DNA from: Lophium mytilinum
Taxonomy: Eukaryota > Ascomycota > Dothideomycetes > Mytilinidiales > Mytilinidiaceae
Direction: 5' to 3'
Assembly: GCA_010093605.1 (NCBI GenBank)
Contig: MU004189.1
Location: 1,867,834-1,931,833 of the forward strand
Length of the DNA: 64,000 nt
Position 1 is the stretch's first letter. The number at the start of each line of letters is the position of its first letter. A model generated the notes under the pieces. The model saw only the letters and a program-made list of their open reading frames with translations, was not told where the DNA came from and did no database searches. This document shows positions 34,312 to 47,170 of this stretch, piece by piece. The position numbers were made by a program, and so were the translations under genes.

Positions 34312-37300
34312 GCAGACTGTGGTGTCAGATTCCTCAAAGGATTTTTTTTTAATCTTGAATTTTATCCATGGTTGGGATTGGTGACCCGTGTGCTTGGGAC
34401 CTGCGGAACCGGTTCGAGCCCGTGCTGTTGTTCCACGCCCGCCCGTCTCCTGCCTGTCATATCGCTGATCGTAGAACGTGGGCCAGGAGTGGTGAGTACC
34501 CCACTCTAACGGTTTGGGCGTGCTGTGGTGTTTATGATAGGCGCTGGTGCGGCCCGCAACGTACGACAAGTCCAAGGGGGGAGGTGAATAGTCAGAGTAG
34601 GAAAGCAGGCGTCTCACTTGCGTCTTGCTGCCGGGCTTGGTGCAGCCGGCTCAATTCTTTCATCTCAATGTTTGTCGCAACGGGCCGCCTCCCGCTTGGG
34701 CAGCAGCATTTGCATGCGGGGTCTCGCACAAGTCTGTTCACAAAATTGCAGCGTGGCAGAATAATGCCGTTTGAGGTAGCTCGGCAAGTTATCCAAACCG
34801 CTAAACTGGTGTCATTAAGGCTGCCAGTGGTGAGGTGTTGAGGCACGTTAGGCCGGTCGGAACACTGCAACGGACGAAGTCGCCGGGAGACTTTCAAGCT
34901 TCCAAAGTATATTTCTAGCGCTACGGTACATGATTTCGACCTGTCAGACTGCAGGCTCCCCTGGTAAATTACCGTTTGGCATGCAAGCACTGCATTACGC
35001 ACGAATAATACGAACACCTTCGTTTGACACTCGAGTCCTCCGGTACGCGTCAGGCTGGCGCCCCACTATCTTCACGTGTTCATCGTGTGCTGCGGGGGGC
35101 ACTTGGCGTGCTGCATGCGTGAGCTGTTCGCTCCCTACTGCGCGTTTGTGCAAGTGTATATGTATGGTTTGCTGGCGTGGCGTGGAGCTTGTACTGATAC
35201 TTTGCGGGAGCGTGGCTTGCAATGGCAGATCAAGTACTGGGTACGGGCACCGTTCCTAGCAGACAAGGGACATGTTTGGAGACAACTCTGCTCTTCTCCG
35301 CAGCTGCAGCAGCAGGGGAGGCTGCGGGTCTTGATAGCCGCGGAAAGCGTCTGTGTGAAGTGTGTCTTGGAAACGCGCACAGTCAACGGGAGGGGAACAT
35401 GCCGTGGCTTGTCTCCAGAGGGCACAGTGCTCCTCTGCATCCTTCCGTTCCAGGGTGGTGTCTGGGGTTGTTTCGAATGGTGAGCCACCTGCGTCCATCA
35501 CCACCCCCCACTCTATCGCGAGTTCTGGTGTTGCTCGATGCACCAGCAGCTGTAAGACACCTATATCAACACTACTCTCCAAGCGTCGGCCATCGAATCA
35601 TTCTAGAATCATGGACACCACCCACACATTGCCGGTCGGTGCCCGTCGGCGCGCTAGACAGGCCCGCAATCGACGGCTCACGTCTCATGCATTCGGAAGC
35701 TCGCCGCGCTCCCGCAGCGGTGGCAGAGGCACGAGCTCACAGCGCCGACGGGCACCGGGCTGCTGCTTTACGAATCAGCTACGGATGGGGAGGGCGGCCC
35801 GTGGTGAGGCTTCGGCGCACATGCTGAATCGTGTTGGCTCCATCCTAGCGCTGTCCCGGGCACAGGTTAAGGTGATCCCGCCGATTCCATGGCCGTGTGG
35901 GGCGCCGCTGCTCGCCATACCGCACCCGGACCGTGAACTTCGCCGCTGCGGCATCCAGTCGGCTGCATCAGCCTTGCTGCCATGCCGTACTTCCTGTGTG
36001 CGAGGGAGGCCGCTCGCAATCAACCGTAGCATCGCCGAGTGCCAGCGACGTGTGCCAGAGAGTTGTGCCAGCGAGTCTTGCCGTATCAACATAGTGTGCG
36101 GCGTTGCGCTGCCTCCTAACCGCACAACAACCCAGTGTGGACAGACTTACATACAAAAGGCGGCTGCACCGTGACGACCTGCAAGGCCTGGCGCCGCGGC
36201 AGAAACCGGCGACGAATTCCCGGGGGGCTATCACGATCCGTTCCGTGCGAAGATGTGATGCGCCATGGAAGGCGTGCGCGATGCTTTTGGTGTCGTGGAT
36301 TCAAAAGAAGTGAGATAGAGATGCTGATACGACGAACAGAACGCAGTGGCTCAGATCTGCCGAGCCGTGATATTGACTTTGGCACCACGGCCTGAGGCCT
36401 GCTGAGACGGATTCCCTGATTGATTCGGGAGGACTCACAGTCAAATTAGACCGTGCCCCTGACGACGGCCTTTGCAGCTGTGGGGAAGTGCGATTCGGGA
36501 CATAGCCGTCGGGCGTTCGCGAAACACGGCCTCTCTCGTCAATCAGGCTGCTGCCGGCTGTGGAGCAAGCAGACCCAGCGGATGCAGTGCTCGATGAGTG
36601 TGGCCGTGTATGGCCATGTATGCAGCCGCGCTGAGCACCGGCGTCGGCTACAAGGCTGCTCAGACGCCTGGACAAGGGACTTTGCGGTGCCGCGAGCGGG
36701 GCGGCCAGCGAGTCGAGTGCTTGAATCAGGCGCGGACTGGAGATGTTGTCGGGCGAGACAGCGATCTGACTCTCTGTATCGGTGTGTGGAACCGCCAGCA
36801 CGCCTAGAACCACCCGTCCTGCTGTCGCGACGAAATCGCTGGGAGTCTGGAGTCTGGAGTCTGTAGGGCAGCCGGAGAGTTTTAGACGACACCGACCGGG
36901 CGATGAAAGCGGTTAAAGTGCTGCCTACATTTTAGACGGCTCACAGGAGGGGCACACTCGAATTCAGCAACTGCGTAAGGAATGTTACCAAGCGATACGG
37001 TAGTCATTTTTAGCGGTACGAGGAGCACGTGACAGAGAGGCTTCTTAGTAATCAGACCCCTTAGCTCGCGCAGGCTCAATAGGGTAAGGAAGAAACACTA
37101 GTCCCCACAAGGTGATCGTTCTGGGCTATGCTATTGCTCTCTACTGCATATCCACACACTTATAGCTCCCGTGGTCGAGGAAAAGGCCCTGAGGCTGGCT
37201 CCACGGCGTCGAGACTGAGGCTATCATACGATATATGCCCCTCTACCTGAGCGTAACTAGTCAGCAGTCTACTGGCTAGACGCACAGCAGACTTTATTGG

Positions 37301-38839
37301 ATATCTCACATCAGAGACACCACTGGCGACGGTCTGTTGGAGCGCAGATTGACCCAACTGCGCACACTGACTTGTGCATGCCAAGCGATGTCAGTTTCCA
37401 GAGTCTCCCCAGGCCCCCCCGGCGCTGGAATGGATGCAGCAAGAGTACCAGCAACAGCCCAGGGAGGCCCGCTCTGCCAGAATTCAGGACTCAGAAACCT
37501 CCTTGAACAGCCCTGAAGCTGTGGTGCGTGCTGGCGGCGTGGGTGGACGTTAGCCTCGTTGGGGCAGGTCGCGGTCTCAGGCAGCATGGGCGCCACGTCC
37601 CTGGGGAGACGCAGAATCTCAGGCAGGCCGCCTAGTTGCGTCACAGCACAATACAAGAAGGCGAGAGTGCAGCGGGAAACCGTCGAGAGGGCGCAGGGCG
37701 GCGTCGAATGGTGGTGCCGCCACGGGCTGTGATGAGAAAGAAACAACGAGGCCGCTCGGCTAAGCGTCCCACCACGGCAAAGTCTGGGAGACAGCTTGGA
37801 CGTCGGGGACATGCAGACGGGGACTCGGGGGCGTTTGAGATGCGCAGGCGTGGTGCCCAGCGACGCACTCGGGGCGTTGGGTGCAGGCCAGCCGAAAATC
37901 GAGGGCCCGTCCAGTCGTCCAATAGTGCATCAGAGCCCGCTCGAGCAGCCCTCTCCTCTCATCCAAGGCCAGTTATCTTGCCGATTTGCTTCTTCTCTCT
38001 CTGCCCGCCTCCCCTCCCCCAAACCAGACACCTCCCCCACGCAGCCCGCTCGTCCCGACTCCCACGCCGCTGAAGGAGCTGTTGCAGCGATACTGCTTGC
38101 ACTGACGATATCCGCGCCGGGCGCACTGCTCAGCTAAAGGCTCTTCACGTGGAAACACGTGCCAGAAAGCGATCCGCACGCCTGAGAGCCCTCCTTCGGG
38201 CCATCCACCACCGCTCCACCACCTCAACTCTCCAACACCACAGTCTACCCGTCTCACTCCACTCCGCTCATTGACGCCAGTCGCCTCTGCTGCTCGACCT
38301 CATCCTTCTCCTCTGGCCTTGTACTTTTGTTGCTGCTGGTCCGCCCCGCTTTCCCGTCACTTCTCAGTCCTGCTTGGTGCATTGCGTCCTGTGCTACCTT
38401 CCGTCTCGTCTCGTCGAGCCGGTTCCCGCTTTTCCCACAGTCCTACGTGGAACTCAGATCGATCCTGAGTCGACTGCGTCTTGCTGCACGCCGCCGTTGC
38501 AGCACGCGCACCTTGTGCTCTCTCTGCCACACACGTTTTGGACGACCGCCACGTACTGCCTGCCTTCGTGTTTTGCATCATCCATTTCGCCCATCGCCGG
38601 CCAGCTGGCAGTCTGAGAAGGCCTGATCAGCTGCTCTTCGTACCCGTGCAAGGTCGCCTGTAACTACGTGGCCGTGGGATCTTGCTGCGGCTTGCGTCAC
38701 CTCAGCTATTTGTGTCGGTCGATCCGCCCATATTCTCGGTGCTGGCCCATCAGTTCAACACCTTTCCCAGACATCTGGTTCGCATATTCCCCACGACTCG
38801 AAACCAGAGTAGTAGCCTCCGGACGAACAGCTCTCCATC
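34312..38839. other. Long GC-rich gene-free block upstream of rasB
   Basis: This 4.5 kb shows many overlapping frames of 60-270 codons on both strands, as expected for GC-rich DNA, but none has a recognisable domain, signal peptide or splice logic. A triplicated ggagtct run lies near 36840. The last 600 bp are pyrimidine-rich and look like a long rasB promoter and 5' leader. A non-coding RNA cannot be excluded by reading alone. Confidence 0.5.
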
Positions 38840-39641
38840 ATGGCGGGGAAAATGACTTTGTACAAGCTGGTGGTGCTCGGGGACGGTGGCGTCGGGAAGA
38901 CAGCTTTGACCATCCAGGTGGGTCCCTCCACACCCGTCAAAGGTCAACCGCTAATTGTACTTATAGCTATGCCTAAATCACTTCGTTGAAACATATGACC
39001 CGACCATCGAGGACTCGTACCGCAAGCAAGTGCAGATTGATACCCAGTCATGCATGCTGGAAGTGCTCGACACCGCAGGTCAAGAAGAATACATTGCGCT
39101 GAGAGATCAGTGGATACGGGACGGCGAGGGCTTTGTGCTGGTCTATAGCATCTCGTCTCGGTCGTCTTTTGCACGCATTCAGAAATTTCACCATCAAATT
39201 CAGCGAGTCAAGGAATCATCGCTATCCGGATCACCAACCTACCCCGGTTCGCCGTTGAGCGCATCGTCGAACGGCTCTGCTTTCGGCCCAGCACCAGTCA
39301 TGCTCGTAGGTAACAAGTGCGACAGGGTGACAGAGCGCGAAGTATCAACCCAGGAAGGCAGCGCACTTGCTCGCGAGCTAGGATGCGACTTTGTGGAAGC
39401 TTCTGCAAAGAATTGCGTGAACGTTGAGAAGGCATTTTACGATGTCGTCCGGCAACTGAGGCGGCAACGACAACAGTCATATGGCCAGGGCCACAAGTCA
39501 TCACGGGCAGACAAATCGGACAGGAAAACTCGAGGAGATGGTTATGGTAATCGCGACGCAAACAGATACCGGACCACACGCGCCGGTGGCTCACGGGGGA
39601 AGCTTGGGAGTGAGAAAAACACAAAGTGTGTGATTCTTTGA
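38840..39641 (+). CDS. rasB: Ras-type small GTPase, RasB
   Basis: Exons 38840-38917 and 38967-39641 join to 250 residues. All G boxes are intact: GDGGVGKT (14-21), the effector loop YDPTIEDSYRKQ, DTAGQEEY, NKCD and EASAK. An insert after QRVKESSLSGSPTYPGSPLS separates the fourth and fifth strands. This serine/proline insert is the mark of the RasB/Ras2 group of filamentous ascomycetes and separates it from RasA. The hypervariable tail is lysine/arginine-rich and ends CVIL. RasB controls hyphal growth, branching and development through effectors at membranes. A final Leu in the CaaX box predicts geranylgeranylation more than farnesylation. The intron is 49 nt after the P-loop helix. The gene stands alone between long non-coding flanks. 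Confidence 0.95.
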
Positions 39642-42600
39642 GCGACTGGGTCACCAGGCTGCGACAATTCAACTCCAAAGTGTAGAGTCGCCCTCAAGGG
39701 CAATCATCGGCTTTACTCTTCTGCACGCCGCTCCATTCTGAACAGCAGCACCGTCGTCGCTCTTGGCCCCCAGCCTCATCCACAGTCCTTACTCTACAAT
39801 TTCTGGTGCCCGAGCTCTCGCCCTCCTCAATCTACTGAGGCCTACATTCTTTCTGGTCGAGGACAACACGAACCCCCGGCTCGTTTCCATTTGAGTGAGC
39901 GAGCGAGGCGGCCACATAACGGGTTACACGGCCAGGCTGTCACTCACCGGTGGTCAGCGACGTATCGATAGATTACGGATGCACGCATGGTGGCGTTAGA
40001 CTACTTTAGGCAGAGCTGCAACTCTGGCCCTTTTGCATGATGAGGAAGGCGTTATGGGTGTTGGGAACATGTTCACGGAATTCATGGGCTTCTAGGTAGT
40101 CCTTTGGAACTGTACAGAGCTTGGAGCTAGGCGGGGGCGTGAATAGGTGCATGATGGTGGTATCTTGGGTTCTCTGGTCTTGGCAAAGGCCTGCTCTGGA
40201 GTTTCTCTCTGTTCCATCTTTCATTCCGTCCAAAAGTATCATGCCACATAGGAAAGCGTTTCTAAATCTGGTGCCACGACTTGGGCCGCAGCACAGATAC
40301 GGTTGTCGAATCTATTTCCAATATTCCTGCACACTTGGATTCTGACCGGGACTTCTTTTGATCACGGCAATACCCGGATAGGAAAACTTTGGAGGGCCGT
40401 TGGAAAACGTTTCCTTGGCATTATTTCGATTTCTGGAGGTGTAACATTCACCCTGTCTTTTTGAAATTCAATTCCTCCGCAATCCAATTGTGCATGTCCG
40501 ACGTTGTGCGACCTTCGGCTTGTTCAGTTTCTTTTTTCACCGTAAGTCTGCTAGGCCTGCAAGCGTATCGTTAGCGAGATCGGCTGTGGAGCTACTGCTT
40601 GTATCTCCCCATTTCTCACCTCATTCTTAAAAAGATGAGTCTGGATGCGGGCCAGACTCCCGCCGGCACCACGATGATCTGCATCCGTCAGCAACCACCG
40701 AGGTGCAGCATTAGGTGGGCCATGCGAGGTGTGGCTCCAGTGCCATGTATCTTTCTCAGGCGCCGAACCGTCCTGCTGGGACACCGTCTGCGGGTTCCGA
40801 CAGCTCAAAACGCGCATCGGAAAGCTACAACCTCAAGTCCTCCAATCCAGCAGCTTCCAAAAAACAAAAACTGCTGCTGCGCTGTCCACCCGCCGCTACA
40901 ATTCGTTACCCTTCTCAAAAGACAAGCAGGGCACTGCATGGCGCATTCAATGTGGCAAATGCTGATGCGATGGCGTTGGGTTCCTGCCTTGAATTCACTG
41001 TAGTCAAGCAGTGCGTCATCCCGCTGCCCTCAGCCTTGTTGCACGCTCGTGCCGCCAAAACCATATGCAGGCACACGCACCTGCTCGCGTCGTGGCCATA
41101 TAATCAGTCCTGAGTGGCCACTTTAATATAGCTCGATACCACGACGTTTCGGCATTTACTTTGTTTTTCTTCCTCATCAATCGCACCCAGATCAAATCGG
41201 CCGTAATCCACGTCGCCCTGCATCGAACACGCATCGCAGGAACATGCCGAACTCAAGCAGGGGAACCTTGGGCGTGTGCTCAGGTACGTGGAAGTACCTT
41301 GCATTAGCATGACTTGTCAAGGCCAGTTCTGCCGGCCGTCCGGGTATAGCAACTCAACCCACAGCCCAACCTCTTCATGGTTGCGATGCACGTGTCTGCT
41401 GTTCACTGGAGCGTGAATATGCCGGTGTTTCCGCGGAGCTTACGGCGGGATATGCAGCGGGCCGAGGAGACGGCCGCTATGCAAGACGTTTAAGGCCATA
41501 TGCACTTCGTGGCGGTGCCTGACTGGTGTGCCTGGTGCCGAGAGCCGTGTTCCTAGATCCTAGGATCTCGGGTGTCGGGCGAAACCGAGGATGAAGGAAG
41601 ACGTGGGTGGAGTGAGAATCGGGCGTCGGCATGCTGGGCTTGCTGACGCATTTTGATATGAATTGGCAGGGCGAAGTCATTCCAAATTGAGTTCGAAGAC
41701 TTGGCGGGGATACCCATATAATTCGAATATATCTTTTAGGGCTGCAGCTTGGGCCATCTACGCCTCACTTTGATAGCTCAACGGGCCTTTTAGCTTAGGA
41801 GACGGACGCTTGTACTTACGAAACTTAAGCTAATTCTGTTACCTGACTGGAGGCTGTGAAGATCATTTTAGTTGTGGAGTCGTCATCTTTATCATATATG
41901 GGCTCTTCATGGACCAATCATGTGCATACCGTACTTTATACATTTACAGCACACTATTAGTCTGCCTTATTGAATAGGCAGATATGGACCTGCTATTCGG
42001 ACCAATATGGCAAAGCTATTCTCAAGACGCTGACTGCATGGCCGACCCTCATTATTTCGATAGTCTATATTCCGAGAAAGACCGTCGTCTCTCATAGTCC
42101 CAATCCGGAAACTTGTCACGCGCGCTCTAGTCCATTCAATCCTGCTCCGAACCCATCCACTAGCACGAGCAACCTTGAACCTCAGAAGATCATCGACTCA
42201 CTACCTCCATCACATGTTTGCCCGAGAATGAACCAACGTCCCCGCCATTGCCATCAAGTAAAAGCATCTCCCAATCCTGCATCTCGCGGCCTCCGCAACC
42301 CTATCCGGCCATTGTAGAAAACCTTCAAAAGTGGGACCTTGCAGAAAACTCATGTTCCCTTTCCGTGCCACAACTTGAAGATCACATGGAAACACTTTCC
42401 GTTACCCCCCATCTTCGCCATGGGACACAAGACGGAATCCTTCTGTAATCTGACCTCTTGCGCATCCCCCACCTACTCCACTCCCTCAGGCCCAGGTTCG
42501 TGTTCATAGGTACTCCTAAGGCCAAGGACTAATGTAAGCAGTCAGCACTGCAGGTCACCACTAGTCATATCGGCTTTTGATCTTGATTCAGCAACGCTAC

Positions 42601-44307
42601 TCGACTGCTTCTAGTAAGTCAGCTACTTTCTGCCCCAAATCTGCATCTCAGATTCCAAATAGCCTAAAGGGCACTGCGGGAATTCTGCAATGATGACAGC
42701 GGCTGAAGGTACATGTACATGTACATTAGCGAACCAAATCCGCCGCTGTCAGACCGCAACGGGAGGGCGCCATGAAATCCTTCCTCAGAATCAACCACCT
42801 CCCATCCACTCCCATCCAACCAAACACCAACCTCCAAGCGTCCTAACTACACGCCGTACACCTGCATATCTGCCAACTTGTCCTACCCGGTCCCCGTCTC
42901 CCTTTCCTCGCTAAGTAAGCCACCCACCTAGCACACCGCATCCCTCCCAACCTCACCGTTCCGCTCGAACTAGCTTCCTCAGCACCACCACCACGCAGCA
43001 GAGTCAGCGCCGGCCCCGATCTACAAAGATCGCCGGCCCGAGGCATGTCCCCAGTCGAAATGCACGCCAGGAACCCTGGCCTCGCTCGTTGATGTGGCAC
43101 ATGTAGTGTACAGTAGCACAGTAAGTACCTTCGGCAAAGCTTGATGCCCTGAACTGCCTTGCCTTGCTATGCCAGACACCGCCTCTTCCCCCTTCGCGCC
43201 TCGCAGCTCCCCATCGAGCACACACCAACCCCCTCCTGCATGTACCTACCTCCCCGCCCCGGCCCTCTCACGCCGCTAATTGGCCCCGCGCGCGCCTGCA
43301 TCGGGTCGTCGGCGGCAGAACCAGGATCGCGGGCTCGCGGGAAGAACTCGACCAGAGATTCGACGGCTCGTGGTCTATGCTCGTTGCTCGTGGTTTGTGC
43401 TTGTGCTCGTTGCTTCCCCGGCGATCGGCAATATCTGCATATCTCGAAAGACAATTCTCGCTCCCCCGGCCCTCCCTTTTGTATACCGTAGAGATGTCGG
43501 GTTCTCGGCTTGTGCGCCGCCGCCGCCGTGTGGTTATGCACATCTCGGTTCCTCGTAGGATTTGAGGCGTGGTGGGGTATGGATCCTCTCGTGTTCGGAG
43601 TAGTGGTGTGATGTGAGCTGTTTGGCTGGTCTAGCTGCCTATCCATCCATTCACCGATCAGACAATATGCCGATTGCGGGGCAGGAAAGGGGGGGAGGCG
43701 GGCTGTGGGGCCACCACCGCCATCGCCGGCGGGGAATTTATTCCATTATCACGGGGTATGTGTTATTTGCTAAAGGCTTGAGATTAGGCTTTCAGAGATC
43801 GAGGTGGTGCGTAGGGCTGGGCTACCCACACACGTACCCCCAGGTTGGGGGTTATCAGATTAGGGGGTTGATAAGGTTGGCAGCCGGATCCGCGGTGTGT
43901 GTGTTGGGGAGATAGATAGCTGCGGATTTTGAGACGAGGCGAGAGGCTTTGATGAAACGGGGGCTGTTGGTTTCTGATACGGGGTTGGAGGGGCTTGGCG
44001 TGTTTGGAGATTTGAATGTTGGCGGGGAGTTTTGGGATTTGTCGGGCTGGGTGAGGATGGTGGGGGATGAAACGGGGGATTTGCGTGATCGGCTGGGGTT
44101 AGTGGGTTGGTTTGGGGGTCTGATTGTACGCACACGTGATGGAGTCGAGGAAAAGCTTCAGCATTGACGGTAAGTTACTGATAATGAGAGAGTTATGCTG
44201 ATATGAGTAAGTGGGAGCCACATCTATATGGTCACTTCGGTCCAAAATATGGTGCTGAAAACACTCGCATTTTGAGATGCAAAAGCTAGGACGCTCTATA
44301 TCAGGCC
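39642..44307. other. Long gene-poor region between rasB and COG4
   Basis: This 4.7 kb has short frames only. A palindromic acatgtacatgtacat lies near 42710, and a CT/GA-biased stretch at 42770-43600 shows ORFs on both strands. At 43640-44165 the + strand is strongly G-rich, which produces an unsupported frame ending at 44167. I see no gene that can be defended. Confidence 0.45.
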
Positions 44308-44700
44308 ATGGATTTAGGGCAAGTTTACAGTGTGTTAAGATGTACTAACCAGAGCCAGTCCGTGCGATTTGCACTCGGTTTCGACATATTATTGTCGGAG
44401 GCCGTAAATCAGGTCAGTAGATGGAGGTATCATTACAATGTGTTGAGACATATGAACGAAAGCCAGTCTGTGCGATTTGCACCCATTTTTGATATACTGT
44501 TGCCGAACACTATAGATCGGACCATAGCTCTGGATCGGCGTCCTCCAGACAGCAACTTAGACTATGGAATCAGGAGAGATCATAGTGCTGCTGAGATGTA
44601 TAAACGGGCGATACTCCGCCGAAAGTGCTTTACCCTGGAAGCATTTGCCCTGTTACTGGTTGAGTCTCCGAAGCGGAATACGCGGCGATGCGTAATCTAA
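44308..44700 (+). CDS. Orphan ORF with an internal 36-residue duplication
   Basis: An uninterrupted 130-codon frame from ATG 44308 ends 8 bp before the COG4 stop, in convergent orientation. Residues 7-42 and 43-78 are tandem copies sharing 17 of 36 residues. Both contain a VLRxxNxSQSVRFAxxFDILL core. The second half (residues 79-130) is unrelated and basic (YKRAILRRKCFTLEAFALLL). No homologue is recognised, and there is no signal peptide. It may be a genuine small gene, a 3' exon, or a decayed fragment whose frame happens to be open. The fact that the duplicated period is a multiple of three and the frame is kept favours past or present coding. Confidence 0.3.
   Translation: MDLGQVYSVLRCTNQSQSVRFALGFDILLSEAVNQVSRWRYHYNVLRHMNESQSVRFAPIFDILLPNTIDRTIALDRRPPDSNLDYGIRRDHSAAEMYKRAILRRKCFTLEAFALLLVESPKRNTRRCVI
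44326..44541 (+). repeat. Imperfect 108 bp tandem duplication
   Basis: Copy 1 (44326-44433) begins tacagtgtgttaagatgtac, and copy 2 (44434-44541) begins tacaatgtgttgagacatat. The period is exactly 108 bp. The shared agccagtc-gtgcgatttgca core is nearly identical, and similarity falls off towards the end of each unit. Confidence 0.7.
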
Positions 44701-44707
44701 ATCAACA

Positions 44708-47170
44708 TCAAGCCCTCTCCTTCACAAGCGCTCTAACCCTCTTCCTTTCCTCCATATCCATAACCCACGCAACACCACTTTCCTTCCCAGGTTCTTCATG
44801 CACAACCTCTTCCCACTCATCCTCCTCCATATTCATGATCATCGTCATCTGCGTACACTTGACAAACGAGTCGCGAAGCCCGTACTTTCCGCCTGCAACG
44901 GCCGCGCTCACGATGCCAGCGATGTCGCGTTCCAAACGAACTGCGCCTAATTCGTTGATGCGGCCGTAGTAACTTCGAATGCGCTTCTCTAAAGCGCCGC
45001 TTAGGTGTCTATCCATGGCATATGTGAGCAGGCGGTCAAAGTTGGCGGGCGTCAAAATGCGCTTGATAGGGCGGATCAAGGCGCCCCAGCCGCGGTCGAA
45101 TCGTGATTTTACTACATCAGCATCGTCGCCGTCGGGGGTCTCGTCTTCATTTCGGTTGTCTTGAAGATTTTCTCCAGCACTCGGTGCGTAGTCGATATCG
45201 CGGAATGCCTCGGCGAGGATGGGTCGGATGCGAGGCTTGAGAACCTGGTGGAATGTAACTTGAATGCTGTCATGGAGGAGTTCGCCGGCCTTGAGGGAGA
45301 AAGTCTGCTCCATGGACCGGAGCGTGTGCTCAACGAATGTCGCGTCGTGACCAAAGGGGAAAAGGTCATCCAGCGGGGAACTCGACTTTTCGGCGGAGTT
45401 ATCTGCAGGACCTTGAGAGGACCCTACCTGTTGGTCTACAATTCGCTTGATATAGTCTATTGCGATGTCAACATTGTTGGCTAGTATAAGAAAAGCTATC
45501 ACTTTATCCTCCGGGGGCAGAGCGCCTTGTATCACAGCCTTTGGGTAGCTTTCATCTCGCATTTTTCGCTGGATCATGCCCACAAAGTCGGACCCTAGAA
45601 CGCGTCCAATAGTAGGCACGACGCTAGCGACGACTGAGCGTTGAGAAGTAGCCAGAGTTCGCTGCAAGACTTGATTGACGATGTACATAACATCGTCCAC
45701 GGCCGATGTGATGAACGGTGGATTCGACCCTAGAGGCTTGTTCGGGTTCAGGTTGAGATCGGAGGGAGATTCATCGAGCTGGAAAGCCTTCTCAACAGAA
45801 CGTCGGAAGAAGAAAGTCGTCATGATATTGAAGGGCTCTACGAGATGGGTGGACACCTTTTTGTAGAGATTGCTAGTCGAGAGAAAGGGGGGTATTTTGA
45901 GGCCATGTGGGTCACTGCCAGGCGTGATGTCGGATGCAGGAGTCTAAAGAAATGAGCACACATCGGCTGTCGTGTTGAATAGTAGTACACTTACAGCACA
46001 TTTCGAGGCAAGGAATCGAGAGTAAAGAGCCCAGCGCCCTAGCATCAGTGCTGTTTCGCCTAGAATGCTATCGACTTCTTTCATATCTACACCCTCATCT
46101 TCGCTCGAGCGACCGGCAGCATTTGCAGGTGAATTAGACCGAGGGGTTCCTGCGGATGGCTTGGGCGCAGGCAGAAAACTCTGCACAAGGAACGAGAAAG
46201 CGTACGATTTGATGTCAGTCAGCTTCCTATCGATTATCTTCTCATCGTGCCAGGTATCAAGAACAATGCCGCCCTGGATGTCTGCTTCAATCTGGAGCCG
46301 CTCAATGACTTTTACCATCATTCCAGTTCCGTAGTGGCGCTCTACTAGGGGCTCATGGCCGTCGACTATCTGAGCAATGTGCTCGAATAACTTTGTTAGT
46401 GTGTTCCCGTAGAAGTAGCCTTCTCTTCTTTGTGCAGCGCTGCCAGAGTTCAAGTTCGTCCGGGCTCTTGACGCTACTCCATGGCAGACATAACGGCCAT
46501 AGGCATCGAGACCTACATCAGATCTCCCAATCAAAGGAAACAGCTTGAAGAACCTGGTGACTCTAGCACCGTCTGCCTCATTGGCCGCTTTTTCGAATTC
46601 ACGCAGGAAGAGGCCACATAGAGATTCTGCAGCAGCGTCTAGGGTGACACGCGGAGGGTCGGGCACCTCTGCAGTGGGAACTATTTCTTCGGCAAAACTG
46701 CCATTGATGACTTCTGGAGGGATCTTGGAGGCTCGACTCAGGTACCCGGCGGCAGTCTCCCAGTCCTGGGGAGCCCCCATTGAGCCATTGACGCCAAGAA
46801 CACACGACTTCAGCTCGGCCACCTGCTCGACGACTTCCAGCGTGGCCTTGACGTTGGATTGCTCGTGGTCGAGGCGCTTCACAGCACCAGAGATGCGGTT
46901 GGCGGTCGAGGCAGCATCAGAGAGCATGCCATTGCTAATGGCCCTGGTGTTGACGGCCTGGGCACCGAGGTGAGCGCGCAGCAGGTCGAGGCGGCCGAGC
47001 TCGCGCGACAGGTCCTTCTGCGACGCGATCAAATTGTTGAGGCGCTCGGCGACAGAGGCCTCCTGGCGCGTGAGGTGGGCCAACGTCTGGTGGATATCGG
47101 CGATGGAGCTGGCGGCGAAGATGTCGGAGCCATGGTGGCGGGTGTCAGGGTCAATCGCGGCGGGAGCCAT
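44708..47170 (-). CDS. COG4: Conserved oligomeric Golgi complex subunit 4
   Basis: Exons 47170-45995 and 45943-44708 join to 803 residues. The N-terminal region is helical and coiled-coil-like (IADIHQTLAHLTRQEASVAE; RELGRLDLLRAHLGAQAVNT). The central part matches the COG4 family with ARVTRFFKLFPLIGRSDVGL, YGRYVCHGVASRARTNL and MMVKVIERLQIEADIQGGIV. Exon 2 carries FFFRRSVEKAFQLDE and VDDVMYIVNQVLQRTLATS. COG4 belongs to lobe A of the eight-subunit COG tether that guides retrograde vesicles within the Golgi. It contacts SNAREs and the Sly1-type SM protein. The intron is 51 nt with a GTAAGT donor. The protein is full length with no anomalies. Confidence 0.93.

Noticed and set aside
34411-34421. 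ggttcgagccc resembling a tRNA B box
   Set aside because: The flanking bases do not form a T-arm or acceptor stem, and no A box or anticodon arm is found at the right distance.
35076-36900. Several overlapping ORFs of 110-270 codons on both strands
   Set aside because: The region is GC-rich, so stops are rare; frames overlap in all directions, lack domains and good starts, and their compositions look like random translation.
42700-42730. acatgtacatgtacat palindromic run as a possible operator or CRISPR-like repeat
   Set aside because: It is a simple short-period repeat with no further copies or spacers nearby.
43949-44167. 72-codon frame in G-rich DNA, with opposite-strand proline/serine-rich frames
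   Set aside because: Strong strand asymmetry alone explains the open frames; no start context, partner exon or motif supports a gene.
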